Source of the DNA: a bacterium
Lineage (GTDB): Bacteria > UBP18 > UBA7526
Assembly: GCA_030619985.1 (NCBI GenBank)
Contig: JAUXAI010000001.1
Coordinates: 9,272 to 73,271, forward strand
Length of the DNA stretch: 64,000 bases
Direction: 5' to 3'
The notes under the pieces are model-generated. The model ran no database searches, was not told where the DNA came from, and saw only the letters and a list, made by a program, of their open reading frames with translations. Each line of letters begins with the position of its first letter. The first letter of the stretch is position 1. This document shows, piece after piece, positions 35,050 to 43,866 of the stretch. The position numbers and the translations under genes are program-made.

Positions 35050-37152
35050 ATGAAGATATTGTTCATTATGCCCCTGGATTACTCCGTCTATCCCTTTCAG
35101 ATAGGGGCACTATCTGCCTTTCTAAAAAAACATAAACACAAGACAGATTATTTAGAACTCATATTAGGCAGAGAATTCAACCAGGATGATGCCCTCCTGG
35201 TTGCCCGTAAAATAGAATCGTTTCAACCTCATCTGATAGGTTTCAGTTCCTATGAAATGAGTTTTGAATGGATCAAGGATATTGCAGGTTTCATTAAGGC
35301 AGAATATAATCTACCGATTATTGTTGGTGGATATCATGCTACCTTAGTGCCTGAGGAGGTGATTAACCACTCTTCGATTGATATGGTCTGTCGTGGAGAA
35401 GGGGAATATGCCCTCTTAGAACTATTGGAAGGAATGGAACAAGATAGAGAGACGGTAGCCATCAAGAATATCTGGTTCAAGAGGAATGGGAAGATCATTA
35501 GAAATGGAATGAGACCACTCATTGAGGATTTGGACAGGTTACCTTTCTTAGATAGAAACTCCTTTAATTATCAAGAGCAACTTAATAGATATGGGCCAAA
35601 GAGATATTTAGGAATGATGGGCAGTCGGGGATGCCCCTTTAACTGTAGCTATTGTTCTAACCATGCCTTTAGAATGCTCTACCCCAACAAGGAAAGATAC
35701 TTTCGCTGGAGGTCTGTCGATCATGTCCTGAATGAAATTGAAGAATGCCGAAGAGAATTTCTCTTTGGGGGAATTAGCTTTGAAGACGATATTTTTACTG
35801 GAATCGGGGGTTGGCTTGAAGAATTCTGTGAAAAATACCCCAAGAGGTTTGCCCTTCCTTTTCGCTGTAATGCCCGACCGGAGACAGCCACCTTTGAAAG
35901 AATGACCATGCTCAAGGAGGCGGGCTGCGAGAGCGTCTCTTTTGGTATCGAATCGGGAGACGAAAGGATTCGAAAGGAGGTGCTACGCAGAGACATTTCC
36001 AATTCTCAGATCAGAGAGGCCTTCAGAAACGCTAAGAGGGCGGGATTGAAGGTGAGGTCATACAGTATGGTTGGCCTGCCCCACGAGACCCGTTCTTCTC
36101 TACTGAGGACCATTCTCCTGAATTTCAAGGTGGCTCCCCATGAGGTTCAAACCACGGTCTTTTATCCCTTCCAAGGCACCTCCCTAGGTAAATTATGTTA
36201 TGAGAAAAACTGGGTAGACTGGGAAAGAAAAAAAGAGGCAAAAATATACGCCAATGATTCCATCTTGAATCTGCCCACTATTTCCCGCCGGGAGATCCAG
36301 ATAGCCAAGTGGATAAATTCTGCTACTGCCTTGCGGAGTGGCAACCTTAAGATTGCCAAGGCAGGAATAGGTCTTATTATCTCCAGGTTGAAGACAGTGT
36401 TGAGGAGAAAGAAGGTAGGGGGATGGAAAGAAAACGACAGCTATAAAGTTGAAAAAAAGAGATTAATGTTGATGAAGAGCACTAATAAATTTTCTGAGTT
36501 CAATGTCCAGAAGTTCACCAAACCTATTAATTATTCCTCTTCAGATTTTAGGCTAAAGGAAGTTCTCGATTTGATTGGTACCGGGAAAAAGGTTTTGGAT
36601 ATTGGCTGTTATGATGGTACGGTTACAAAGTTGATTAAGGATAAAGGGAATGATGTTACGGGTCTCGAAATTTCGGATGAGGCAATAGTTTTGGCGAAAG
36701 TAAAAGACCTGCAAATTATTAAAGCAGACCTTTCACAAGAATTTCCTGTGCCTGATAATGCTTTTGATGTGGTTTTCGCAGGAGAGGTTATAGAGCATAT
36801 TTTTGACACAGACGGCTTTCTGCAGGAGATAAGTAGAGTATTAAAAAACAATGGCCATTTGGTCTTGACCACCCCAAACTTAGCTACCTTTGGCAGAAGA
36901 CTGCTTTTGTTATTTGGCAAGAACCCTCTTATTGAAAATTCTATTCGAGACAAAAACTCTTCAGGTCATATTAGGTATTTTACTAAAGGTAGTTTGTCAG
37001 AATTGTTGTGCTCTAACGGGTTTAAGATAGATAAGTTAGTATCGAATGTTGTGAATTTTAATTTAAGCGGAACATTGAGGAGCAGGTTATTAGCTAAGCT
37101 TTTTCCAACCTTAGGAAGCATACTTATACTCAAAGCATCTAAGAGGTTTTGA
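35050..37152 (+). CDS. Fusion: cobalamin-binding radical SAM enzyme plus class I methyltransferase
   Basis: 700 residues. Residues 1-130: B12-binding domain (GGYHATLVPEEV, CRGEGEYALLEL). Residues 185-400: radical SAM core, Cys195-x3-Cys199-x2-Cys202 (SRGCPFNCSYCS), then SFEDDIFTGI, SVSFGIESGDERI, VGLPHE. Residues 475-700: a second SAM enzyme, motif I VLDIGCYDGT (515-524), GLEISDEA, FDVVFAGEVIEHI, TTPNLATFGRRL. The second part starts with Met-Lys-Ser-Thr-Asn-Lys like a stand-alone methyltransferase, so two neighbouring genes may have fused. AAGGATGGTGA precedes the start. Reaction unknown. Confidence 0.82.
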   Translation: MKILFIMPLDYSVYPFQIGALSAFLKKHKHKTDYLELILGREFNQDDALLVARKIESFQPHLIGFSSYEMSFEWIKDIAGFIKAEYNLPIIVGGYHATLVPEEVINHSSIDMVCRGEGEYALLELLEGMEQDRETVAIKNIWFKRNGKIIRNGMRPLIEDLDRLPFLDRNSFNYQEQLNRYGPKRYLGMMGSRGCPFNCSYCSNHAFRMLYPNKERYFRWRSVDHVLNEIEECRREFLFGGISFEDDIFTGIGGWLEEFCEKYPKRFALPFRCNARPETATFERMTMLKEAGCESVSFGIESGDERIRKEVLRRDISNSQIREAFRNAKRAGLKVRSYSMVGLPHETRSSLLRTILLNFKVAPHEVQTTVFYPFQGTSLGKLCYEKNWVDWERKKEAKIYANDSILNLPTISRREIQIAKWINSATALRSGNLKIAKAGIGLIISRLKTVLRRKKVGGWKENDSYKVEKKRLMLMKSTNKFSEFNVQKFTKPINYSSSDFRLKEVLDLIGTGKKVLDIGCYDGTVTKLIKDKGNDVTGLEISDEAIVLAKVKDLQIIKADLSQEFPVPDNAFDVVFAGEVIEHIFDTDGFLQEISRVLKNNGHLVLTTPNLATFGRRLLLLFGKNPLIENSIRDKNSSGHIRYFTKGSLSELLCSNGFKIDKLVSNVVNFNLSGTLRSRLLAKLFPTLGSILILKASKRF

Positions 37153-37153
37153 T

Positions 37154-39598
37154 ATGTATTTTATATTTAGAAAGGCGAAATTATTTTTTCTTTTTTGCAA
37201 GGTACACCCGGTAGTTGATTTAATATTTATCCTCCTGGTTGGATTACATATTTTTAGTTGGTTCCATGGAGACTTTTTATATATCGGAGGTGACTACCTC
37301 ATTCCTCTTAATCCCATTGAAAATTTGCAGCACCTCTATACCTGGAAGACCCAGCTGGGCGGTGTTGAATCCTGGGGCTTAAATCAAATCTTAGTAAATG
37401 GGTTCTTTGCTCTCTTCCATTTTCTTGGTTTTTCCCTGCCAACCATACAGCAATTCTATATCTATTTCAGTCATATTTTAGCTGGTTTATTTATGTATTA
37501 TTTAGCGTCAACCTTTGCCTCTGGTGAGAAGGATAGACGAGCGGTGAGCCTGATAGCCGCCTTTTTCTATATGTTTAGTCCCTTTATGCTCGGCCTGGGC
37601 CAGATAAATGTCTACCTTCCCTATGTCTTCATGCCCCTGGTGCTGGCTTTCTATGTAAGAGGGCTGTCAGATAGAACAAATCAGATTAGATATGCTTTCT
37701 TTACTGCCTTAGCCTTATTAGGCTTTATCGGGGAGCTTCCTCAGTATAAAATGCTTAGTATAGCGATTGCTTTAATTCTCTTATATACCTTATTTCATAT
37801 CCTTTTCCTTAGAGGAAGTATCCGGCATTGTGCTAAATTTTTACTGATTATTATCGTCTTGGCATTCGCCTTGACTGCCTGGTTTATCCTCCCTTATTTT
37901 CGAGTCATTACCTACACCGGCCTGATCGAGACTGCCCGGGCTGCAACATCGAGGATAGGATCAGTAAGAGGCTTTGGAGACTATGGCTTTGCCACATTGA
38001 AGGAGCTTTTCAGAATATTGGGTAGCGCTGGATTCTACTATGGGTCAACCTATTCCCGACCCTATTTCCATAATCCATTTCTAATTCTAATCAGCTATCT
38101 CATTCCTCTCTTAGCGTTTAGTTCTCTGATATTCAAACCTAAATCCAAGAACGTTATCTTCTTCGCTACTGTTTCATTATTCTTTCTCTTTTGCGCTAAA
38201 GGCACCAATCCACCCTTTGGCTACATCTATAAATGGATTGTAAATTATATTCCCTTTGCCAGGGTTTACAGGACTTCCTGGACTCTACTTCTGGGCGCAG
38301 TAATAGGATACGCTTTCCTCATAGGAGTTGCTACAATAAGCATCTATAATAAGTTACGTCACCGTAAACCTTACCTGGCCAGAATTTTTATCTTAGTAGT
38401 TATCGCCGTTATTCTTACCAATGCCTGGCCATTAGTAACCGGGGCTTACCTCGAAAATCTCAATAATCCCCCTGATTATAAAGGAGTGGAAATTCCTCCA
38501 TCATACTATGCGGCCAATGTCTTTTTGAATACCCAGGGCACCGAGGATTCTAAATTCCTGGTATTACCACCGAGCGCTAGTTATCTGATCACAGATTGGG
38601 GCTATCTGGGCAGTGCCCATTTGCTACCCTTTATTTTCTCAAAGCCCCTGATATACGGTTACCACACAATAACCTTGACTCAGGCCGTTACCAAGCTCGC
38701 CTATCATTCATTCATCCAAGAGGATTTTAATCAAGCCAGTAAGATCTTAGGCCTGCTCAACGTTCGCTATTTGCTCTTGGATAATAGTATCGATACCGCC
38801 AGCAAGATTATTATTGCGGAATATCCCTTAGAAAGATATCGAGAAGGGTTGAAGTCGCAGAAAGGAATCCATTTTAAGAGAAGTTTTGGAAAGTTAGACC
38901 TCTATCGGGTTGACAATTGTTTACCCCATATCTTTGCCTCCTCTCACACTACATTAGTAGACGGGAGCAGCGAGGCTTTGGTTCCCCTGAGTAATACCAA
39001 GTATCTAAGGGAAAAACCATGCCTCCTCTTCTTAGAACAGCTCCCTGGCTACCAGCAGAGAAAACTTATGAATAGAACAGATGTTCTAATTACTTTCAAG
39101 AAGGAAAGTCTAAAAATAAAACCAGTTACCTTTAAGAAAAAAACACCCCCTGAAGTCTCTTTTGAAAGGATTAATCCCACCAGGTATGTGGTGAAGTTGA
39201 GGAGGATAAAGGAGCCTTTCTGGTTGGTCTTTTTGGAGAGTTTTCATAAGGGGTGGAAGGCATACATGCTTCAAACTCCAAACTCTAAGCTCAAAACTCA
39301 AAATAGACGGGAATGGTCGGCGTTGGTGAGTGCTTGGAAGGATAGGGGGAGGAGGATTGAACTGAAAGAGCATTATGTAGTGAATGGGTATGCTAATGGA
39401 TGGTGGATAGATCCGTCCAAAGTCAAAGAAATAGAGATTGTGTTGGAGTATATGCCTCAAAGACTGGTTGAAGTTGGAATTCTAATATCAGGATTGACTT
39501 TTTTGGGATGTATTGGATATTTAGCGGGGACTGGAATCAGGAGGAAACGGAGAAAGTTAGCTGATGAAAAAGTTAGCGATCGAGCGGAGAATTTCTAA
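37154..39598 (+). CDS. Large multi-pass membrane protein, YfhO/arabinofuranosyltransferase-like
   Basis: 814 residues. A first membrane segment (LIFILLVGLHIFSWF) is followed by an acidic periplasmic loop FLYIGGDYLIPLNP, which fits GT-C enzymes. About ten more hydrophobic segments follow up to residue 430, then a soluble periplasmic part, then a final membrane segment (LVEVGILISGLTFLGCIGYL). Near residue 705 a low-complexity insert (Gln-Thr-Pro-Asn-Ser-Lys-Leu-Lys-Thr-Gln-Asn) is coded by an AACTC-rich repeat. It starts 1 bp after the fusion gene and ends in a TAATG overlap with the next one. Confidence 0.65.
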   Translation: MYFIFRKAKLFFLFCKVHPVVDLIFILLVGLHIFSWFHGDFLYIGGDYLIPLNPIENLQHLYTWKTQLGGVESWGLNQILVNGFFALFHFLGFSLPTIQQFYIYFSHILAGLFMYYLASTFASGEKDRRAVSLIAAFFYMFSPFMLGLGQINVYLPYVFMPLVLAFYVRGLSDRTNQIRYAFFTALALLGFIGELPQYKMLSIAIALILLYTLFHILFLRGSIRHCAKFLLIIIVLAFALTAWFILPYFRVITYTGLIETARAATSRIGSVRGFGDYGFATLKELFRILGSAGFYYGSTYSRPYFHNPFLILISYLIPLLAFSSLIFKPKSKNVIFFATVSLFFLFCAKGTNPPFGYIYKWIVNYIPFARVYRTSWTLLLGAVIGYAFLIGVATISIYNKLRHRKPYLARIFILVVIAVILTNAWPLVTGAYLENLNNPPDYKGVEIPPSYYAANVFLNTQGTEDSKFLVLPPSASYLITDWGYLGSAHLLPFIFSKPLIYGYHTITLTQAVTKLAYHSFIQEDFNQASKILGLLNVRYLLLDNSIDTASKIIIAEYPLERYREGLKSQKGIHFKRSFGKLDLYRVDNCLPHIFASSHTTLVDGSSEALVPLSNTKYLREKPCLLFLEQLPGYQQRKLMNRTDVLITFKKESLKIKPVTFKKKTPPEVSFERINPTRYVVKLRRIKEPFWLVFLESFHKGWKAYMLQTPNSKLKTQNRREWSALVSAWKDRGRRIELKEHYVVNGYANGWWIDPSKVKEIEIVLEYMPQRLVEVGILISGLTFLGCIGYLAGTGIRRKRRKLADEKVSDRAENF
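39271..39304. repeat. AAACTC-type degenerate repeat within a membrane protein gene
   Basis: CAAACTCCAAACTCTAAGC followed by TCAAAACTCAAAAT, about five imperfect 7-mers, read in frame. It resembles the other intragenic arrays in unit length but not in sequence. Confidence 0.65.
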
Positions 39599-41736
39599 TG
39601 ACGTTAGCTAAATTACGCAATATAATGGATATATTTCCAAAAAAAGTAATATACCTATTGACAATAAAAGTGTTGCCTATAGCGCATAAAACTCTTCGAT
39701 TCCTTCTCCATAAACAGAGGAAGATTGAATTATTTCTGGTGCTATTGTTTGTTCTATTTACTCTTTTAAATGGCATTAAACTAATTGACAAAATTTTTGA
39801 GCAAAATATTGGCTACGCAGATACTATGGCTAAGATTCGTAGTTCTGACATAATCCTTGATGGCCAGGTTCCTTTCAGGGATTTCTATCGTCCCCGGGGA
39901 CCGCTCCTTCTCTACCTGGAGACCCCATTATATAAGGTGTTTGGGAGAAATCATTTCGCCAGTTTCTTTAGCCATTTTTCTCTGCTTCCTGCCATTTCTC
40001 TCATCCTTCTCTATCTCTGGGCAAAGATATTCCTGAAGAGTCCCTTCCTCCCCATAGCATTTCTTATCGCTGTCTCACTCCAGAACCTGTTCTGGGCTGG
40101 TGATCCTACCCTCCGTATCTTAGCCGCTGCCTTTGCCTTAGGACTATTTCTCCTCGCTCGGCAGAGACTAAAAAAGAGATACTTCTATCTTTCTGGCTTT
40201 CTTTGCGGCTGTTCTTTATTGATTGATCTTGGATTCGGCATTGCTGCCCTGCTTACCATTATGCTCCTGCTAATTGGTGAGGGATTAATGAGGAAATTTC
40301 CTTTTAGGTTTTCTTTCCTCTGGATATTGGGTATAGTATCCATAGTATTGCCCTTTTCCATCTTTTTTCATTATCAGGAAGCATTATTCCCCTATCTAAG
40401 ATATACCCTGAAGTTTATGCATCGCTTCGCAACCGGTTATGCAAAGCCTTTCCCTTTTCCAGGAGAAGACTTCAGATTCTATCTGCCGCCCCTTCTCTAT
40501 TTCTTCTCCTTTCTACTGGTAATCTTTACCATTAAAAGGAAGGGCTGGGAGGAACTCAGGCGTTCCCTATTAGCACTTACCATATTTGGACTCCTGATTT
40601 ATAAAAGAGCATTTTCTACTCCAGAATTTGGCTACCTTCTCGCAGTCATACTTCCCGCCACCACTATCTGTTTCATTCTGATTGAGAGGACATCCTTCGG
40701 GATTAAGGACTGTCTCTCCCATAAGAAGATAGGAAGACTATCCCTCTCCTTTCTTTTTATCTTTATCCTCCTTTTCGGGATATATGCTACAAAAGAGAAA
40801 TTAAGGGTATATAATCTTTTAAAGATACACCAATTAGCCAACCCAAAATTTTGGATTTCTAAACATAGGGATTTAGTATTTTATGACCGGGTAGGTTACT
40901 TTATATCCCAAGGGGCAGCTAAAGAATATGAAAGAATAATAGAATATATCCAACTTCACACTGATAAAGACGATTTTATCTATGTTTTCCCCTGGGGACC
41001 ATATAACCATTTTACCGGAAGGCCCAGCCCAGTAAAAATGGAGGTCCTTCTATGTAATGTGGCAGATCCGGAATACTACAACCGCGAAATAGTAGAAGAA
41101 CTGGAGAAGAACAAGCCTAAATATGTTATTCTCAACCTGTACAATGGCCAGGGAATGGTGGGCTGGAATAAGAGAAGGAATGTGCAGGATTATATCGGCT
41201 GGAAGACAGAAGATAGCCCAAATTTCGTTGTTTCTATTGAGCAAGAACCGATTGTTGAAGAATATATCCTTGAGAATTATCATACAGAGGCCAGGTTCAG
41301 ATACGCAGCAATTATGGTCAGGAACGAGAAGAGGAAAGAGTACCACCGCTGCTTCGAGAAAGTATTCTCTCAGGGTGGATTCCAGATCGAAAGGAAGCAT
41401 TCTTACATTTTGATAAAGACCGGAAAAATAGTCGAAGCCACCCATCTGGAATTGAAATACAAGATGGACATTCCCAAATTGATGAAATTTCTCAGCCACA
41501 AGTACCTTGTCAAGTTAAAAATCTTCTTTTTCCTTCCGGGAGAGAAAGGCGAATGCGTGGGGAATCTAAACCTCTCTGCTGATGGTAATTTTCATACCCT
41601 TAGACTTGGCTTCTACGGTATACATAAAAAGACAGATACGATTATGTTGAGTCTCGAGTCTCCTGGCGCTTTTAACTTCCTACCAAGAACCTTTGAGGCG
41701 GAATATCTGAATCTTTGCTGTGAAAAGGAGGACTGA
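39598..41736 (+). CDS. Multi-pass GT-C glycosyltransferase (PMT_2-like)
   Basis: 712 residues. After the first membrane segment (LVLLFVLFTLLNGIKLI) come an acidic loop with GYADTMAKIRSSDII and the FRDFYRPRGPLLLYLETPLYKVFG segment, a layout typical of dolichyl-phosphate-mannose protein mannosyltransferase relatives. Around nine further hydrophobic segments, then a 250-residue soluble tail with FPWGPYNHFTGRPSP. It would transfer a sugar from a polyprenyl carrier outside the inner membrane. TAATG overlap with the previous gene shows coupling. Confidence 0.75.
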   Translation: MTLAKLRNIMDIFPKKVIYLLTIKVLPIAHKTLRFLLHKQRKIELFLVLLFVLFTLLNGIKLIDKIFEQNIGYADTMAKIRSSDIILDGQVPFRDFYRPRGPLLLYLETPLYKVFGRNHFASFFSHFSLLPAISLILLYLWAKIFLKSPFLPIAFLIAVSLQNLFWAGDPTLRILAAAFALGLFLLARQRLKKRYFYLSGFLCGCSLLIDLGFGIAALLTIMLLLIGEGLMRKFPFRFSFLWILGIVSIVLPFSIFFHYQEALFPYLRYTLKFMHRFATGYAKPFPFPGEDFRFYLPPLLYFFSFLLVIFTIKRKGWEELRRSLLALTIFGLLIYKRAFSTPEFGYLLAVILPATTICFILIERTSFGIKDCLSHKKIGRLSLSFLFIFILLFGIYATKEKLRVYNLLKIHQLANPKFWISKHRDLVFYDRVGYFISQGAAKEYERIIEYIQLHTDKDDFIYVFPWGPYNHFTGRPSPVKMEVLLCNVADPEYYNREIVEELEKNKPKYVILNLYNGQGMVGWNKRRNVQDYIGWKTEDSPNFVVSIEQEPIVEEYILENYHTEARFRYAAIMVRNEKRKEYHRCFEKVFSQGGFQIERKHSYILIKTGKIVEATHLELKYKMDIPKLMKFLSHKYLVKLKIFFFLPGEKGECVGNLNLSADGNFHTLRLGFYGIHKKTDTIMLSLESPGAFNFLPRTFEAEYLNLCCEKED

Positions 41737-41739
41737 GTT

Positions 41740-41820
41740 ATGGAGATTTCAATAGTTGTCCCAGCTTTTAATGAAAAGAAAAATCTTAAGTTGCTCTATA
41801 TGGAGCTAAAAGATGAGTAG
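41740..41820 (+). pseudogene. GT2 N-terminal remnant (26 residues)
   Basis: AAAAGGAGG followed by an ATG frame reading ISIVVPAFNEKKNLKLLY, a normal GT2 start that ends in TAG after 26 residues. Confidence 0.75.
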
Positions 41821-41996
41821 ACTCTCATTTAATTTAAGTTTAATCGTTCCCTGTTATAATGAAGAGAAAAATACTGACAGAGAGCATGGTTCAAGTGTGC
41901 GATGTTCTTAACCTGACTAAATTGAAATACGAAATTATTTTTGTTGACAATATCGTCAATGGCAATATGCTTGCCCTGAAAAAGGGAACAAATTAA
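41813..41996 (+). pseudogene. Second, frameshifted GT2 remnant
   Basis: One frame reads LSLIVPCYNEEKN; a second frame, from an ATG near 41886, continues as MVQVCDVLNLTKLKYEIIFVDN, which is the next part of a GT2 fold before the DGS motif. The two are separated by a deletion or frameshift, and the rest of the enzyme is missing. An intact family member starts at 42025. Confidence 0.75.
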
Positions 41997-42024
41997 GGAA
42001 AATTCCCGCAGAAAAGAGGAAGAG

Positions 42025-42741
42025 ATGGTCCCCAAAGGTGAATCAATCTCCGTTGTTTTACCTGCCTATAATGAGAGAGATAATATTGAGAAAGCAGTGA
42101 GGAATGCTCAGGCAGCCCTTAAACTGATAGGCAGAAGATATGAGATTATCATTGTTGATGATGGCTCAACTGATGGAACAAGGGAAATCTGTGATGAAAT
42201 AAGAAAAAAGGATCCAAGCAGAATAAGAGTAATTCATCACCAGAAAAACATGGGCTACGGCGCTGCCTTGCGCCATGGTTTTGCCCAAGCTAAGTACGAG
42301 CTTATCTTCTATACCGACTCTGATAACCAGTTTGATATCTTTGAGTTGCGCTACTTCTTGCCCTTGCTCGATAGCTATGATATTGTTGTTGGTTTTCGTA
42401 TCTTTCGTAAGGATAACAGACTGCGCAAGTTCATCTCCTGGGGATATGATAGAATTATTGGTAGATTACTCTTTAAACTGCAGATGCACGATATAAACTG
42501 CGCCTTCAAGTTATTTAAAAAGAAGGTTCTGGACCAGATTGAGATAGAATCAGATAATTTCTTCGTCGATCTTGAACTCCTGGCCAAGGCAAGGAAGCTG
42601 GGTTTTAAAATAAATGAGGTTGGGGTACGCCATTTTCCCAGACTAAAGGGACGGACCACCGTTGGTCACCACCATATTCTCAAAACTATAAGAGAGACCA
42701 TTAAAATCTGGCGCAGCCTGCGTTCAAAAGATGAGAAATGA
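42025..42741 (+). CDS. Family 2 glycosyltransferase, DPM1-like
   Basis: 238 residues, soluble. ISVVLPAYNERDNIEKAV, VDDGSTDGT, NMGYGAALRHGFAQAKYELIFYTDSDNQFD (metal site DSD), HDINCAFKLFK, FVDLELLAKA. GAGGAAG lies before ATG 42025. Likely a polyprenyl-phosphate sugar synthase feeding the membrane glycosyltransferases upstream. Overlaps the next gene by ATGA. Confidence 0.87.
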   Translation: MVPKGESISVVLPAYNERDNIEKAVRNAQAALKLIGRRYEIIIVDDGSTDGTREICDEIRKKDPSRIRVIHHQKNMGYGAALRHGFAQAKYELIFYTDSDNQFDIFELRYFLPLLDSYDIVVGFRIFRKDNRLRKFISWGYDRIIGRLLFKLQMHDINCAFKLFKKKVLDQIEIESDNFFVDLELLAKARKLGFKINEVGVRHFPRLKGRTTVGHHHILKTIRETIKIWRSLRSKDEK

Positions 42742-43463
42742 AGAGACAGAGAAGATATTATGAAATGGGAGAGGATTACTGGTGGTTTGCCAATAAATAT
42801 AATATTGTCTCTAAATACCTTGATAGGTTAGCTAAAGGCGGTTCCCAGAGAATCCTTGATTTTGGTTGTGGCCCGGGAAACCTGATAATGCGGCTCTTAA
42901 AATATGGAGAAATCTATGGAGCAGATATCTCTCTGGATGCTCTGCGCTACTGCAGAAATAAGAGGCAGCATTATGTCTTTCAGATAGAGGAAGGGGCAAG
43001 AGTTCCCATCAGAGCTAACTCCTTTGATTTTGTCATCGCTTTAGATGTCTTGGAACATATTGAGGATGATTTCCACGCATTATTAGAGTTGTATCGTATC
43101 TGTAAAGTGGGTGGAAGAATAATGCTCACTGTTCCCGCCTATCCCTTTCTCTGGGGAAGTCATGACGAATTAGATGGCCATAAGCGAAGATATCAGAAAT
43201 CCAAATTGGAAAGGATGATGAAAAAAGCCAATTTTAAAGTAGAGAAGATTTCTTATGTTTATATTCTATTCTTCATTCCCCTTTATCTCTTAAGGAAGTT
43301 TAAGAAATTTTTAGGGATTAAGAAAGACGATTTTACTAAGGTCTCTCCGGGCTTAAATAGATTATTACTCTGGCTCAATGGTCTGGAGTTACATTTTCTG
43401 ACCAAGTTCAATCTCCCCTTTGGAACCTCAATATTCTGTATTGGTGAAAAGGTTAGGGAATAA
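42738..43463 (+). CDS. Class I SAM-dependent methyltransferase
   Basis: 241 residues. Starts MKRQRRYYEMGEDYWWFANKYNIV; motif I ILDFGCGPGNLIMRL, ADISLDAL, motif II FDFVIALDVLEHIEDD, then MLTVPAYPFLWGSHDELDGHKRRY, a segment common in methyltransferases next to GT2 genes. Its last 80 codons are duplicated, in damaged form, at 45258. Acceptor unknown, probably a glycan or lipid-linked sugar. Confidence 0.85.
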   Translation: MKRQRRYYEMGEDYWWFANKYNIVSKYLDRLAKGGSQRILDFGCGPGNLIMRLLKYGEIYGADISLDALRYCRNKRQHYVFQIEEGARVPIRANSFDFVIALDVLEHIEDDFHALLELYRICKVGGRIMLTVPAYPFLWGSHDELDGHKRRYQKSKLERMMKKANFKVEKISYVYILFFIPLYLLRKFKKFLGIKKDDFTKVSPGLNRLLLWLNGLELHFLTKFNLPFGTSIFCIGEKVRE

Positions 43464-43464
43464 C

Positions 43465-43866
43465 ATGAGATTCAAAAATCCAATTTTCTCCATCCCATGC
43501 TATGATTATAATAAAGAATACTATTCTACGCTGGGGACTAAAGAGGGAATCCTGAAGAAAGTTAAAGAAGTGATGCGCTTTGTGGGACTAAAGGAGGGGA
43601 TGAATGTTCTGGGCATCGGCACGGGAAGGGGCGAATTGGCCATAGAGTATCCTAGAAAAGGATACTGGGTGAAGGCCATCGATTTCATCTCCCAGGCTAC
43701 AGAACTGGCTAAGGAGAATCTGCAGGAATCCGACTTTGCCATGACGAGACCGGGTTTCTGGAATGATCTCTTTGCCCGGGTATTCTCCTTTGAAAGACAT
43801 TTTATGGGAAGAATCAGGTTTCCCCTGGGGGTATCGATCATCATCGTGGCGGAGAAGAAGCTATGA
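43465..43866 (+). pseudogene. Methyltransferase with internal deletion
   Basis: 133 residues from ATG 43465. The first 75 look like a class I methyltransferase (KEYYSTLGTKEGILKKV, VLGIGTGRGELA, AIDFISQATELAKENL), but the sequence then jumps to a typical C-terminal piece (FAMTRPGFWNDLFARVFSFERH, GVSIIIVAEKK). About 80-100 residues of the expected core, including motif II, are missing, so it is probably inactive although the frame is open. The Gly-Ile-Gly-Thr-Gly of motif I also replaces the usual acidic residue. Confidence 0.7.
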
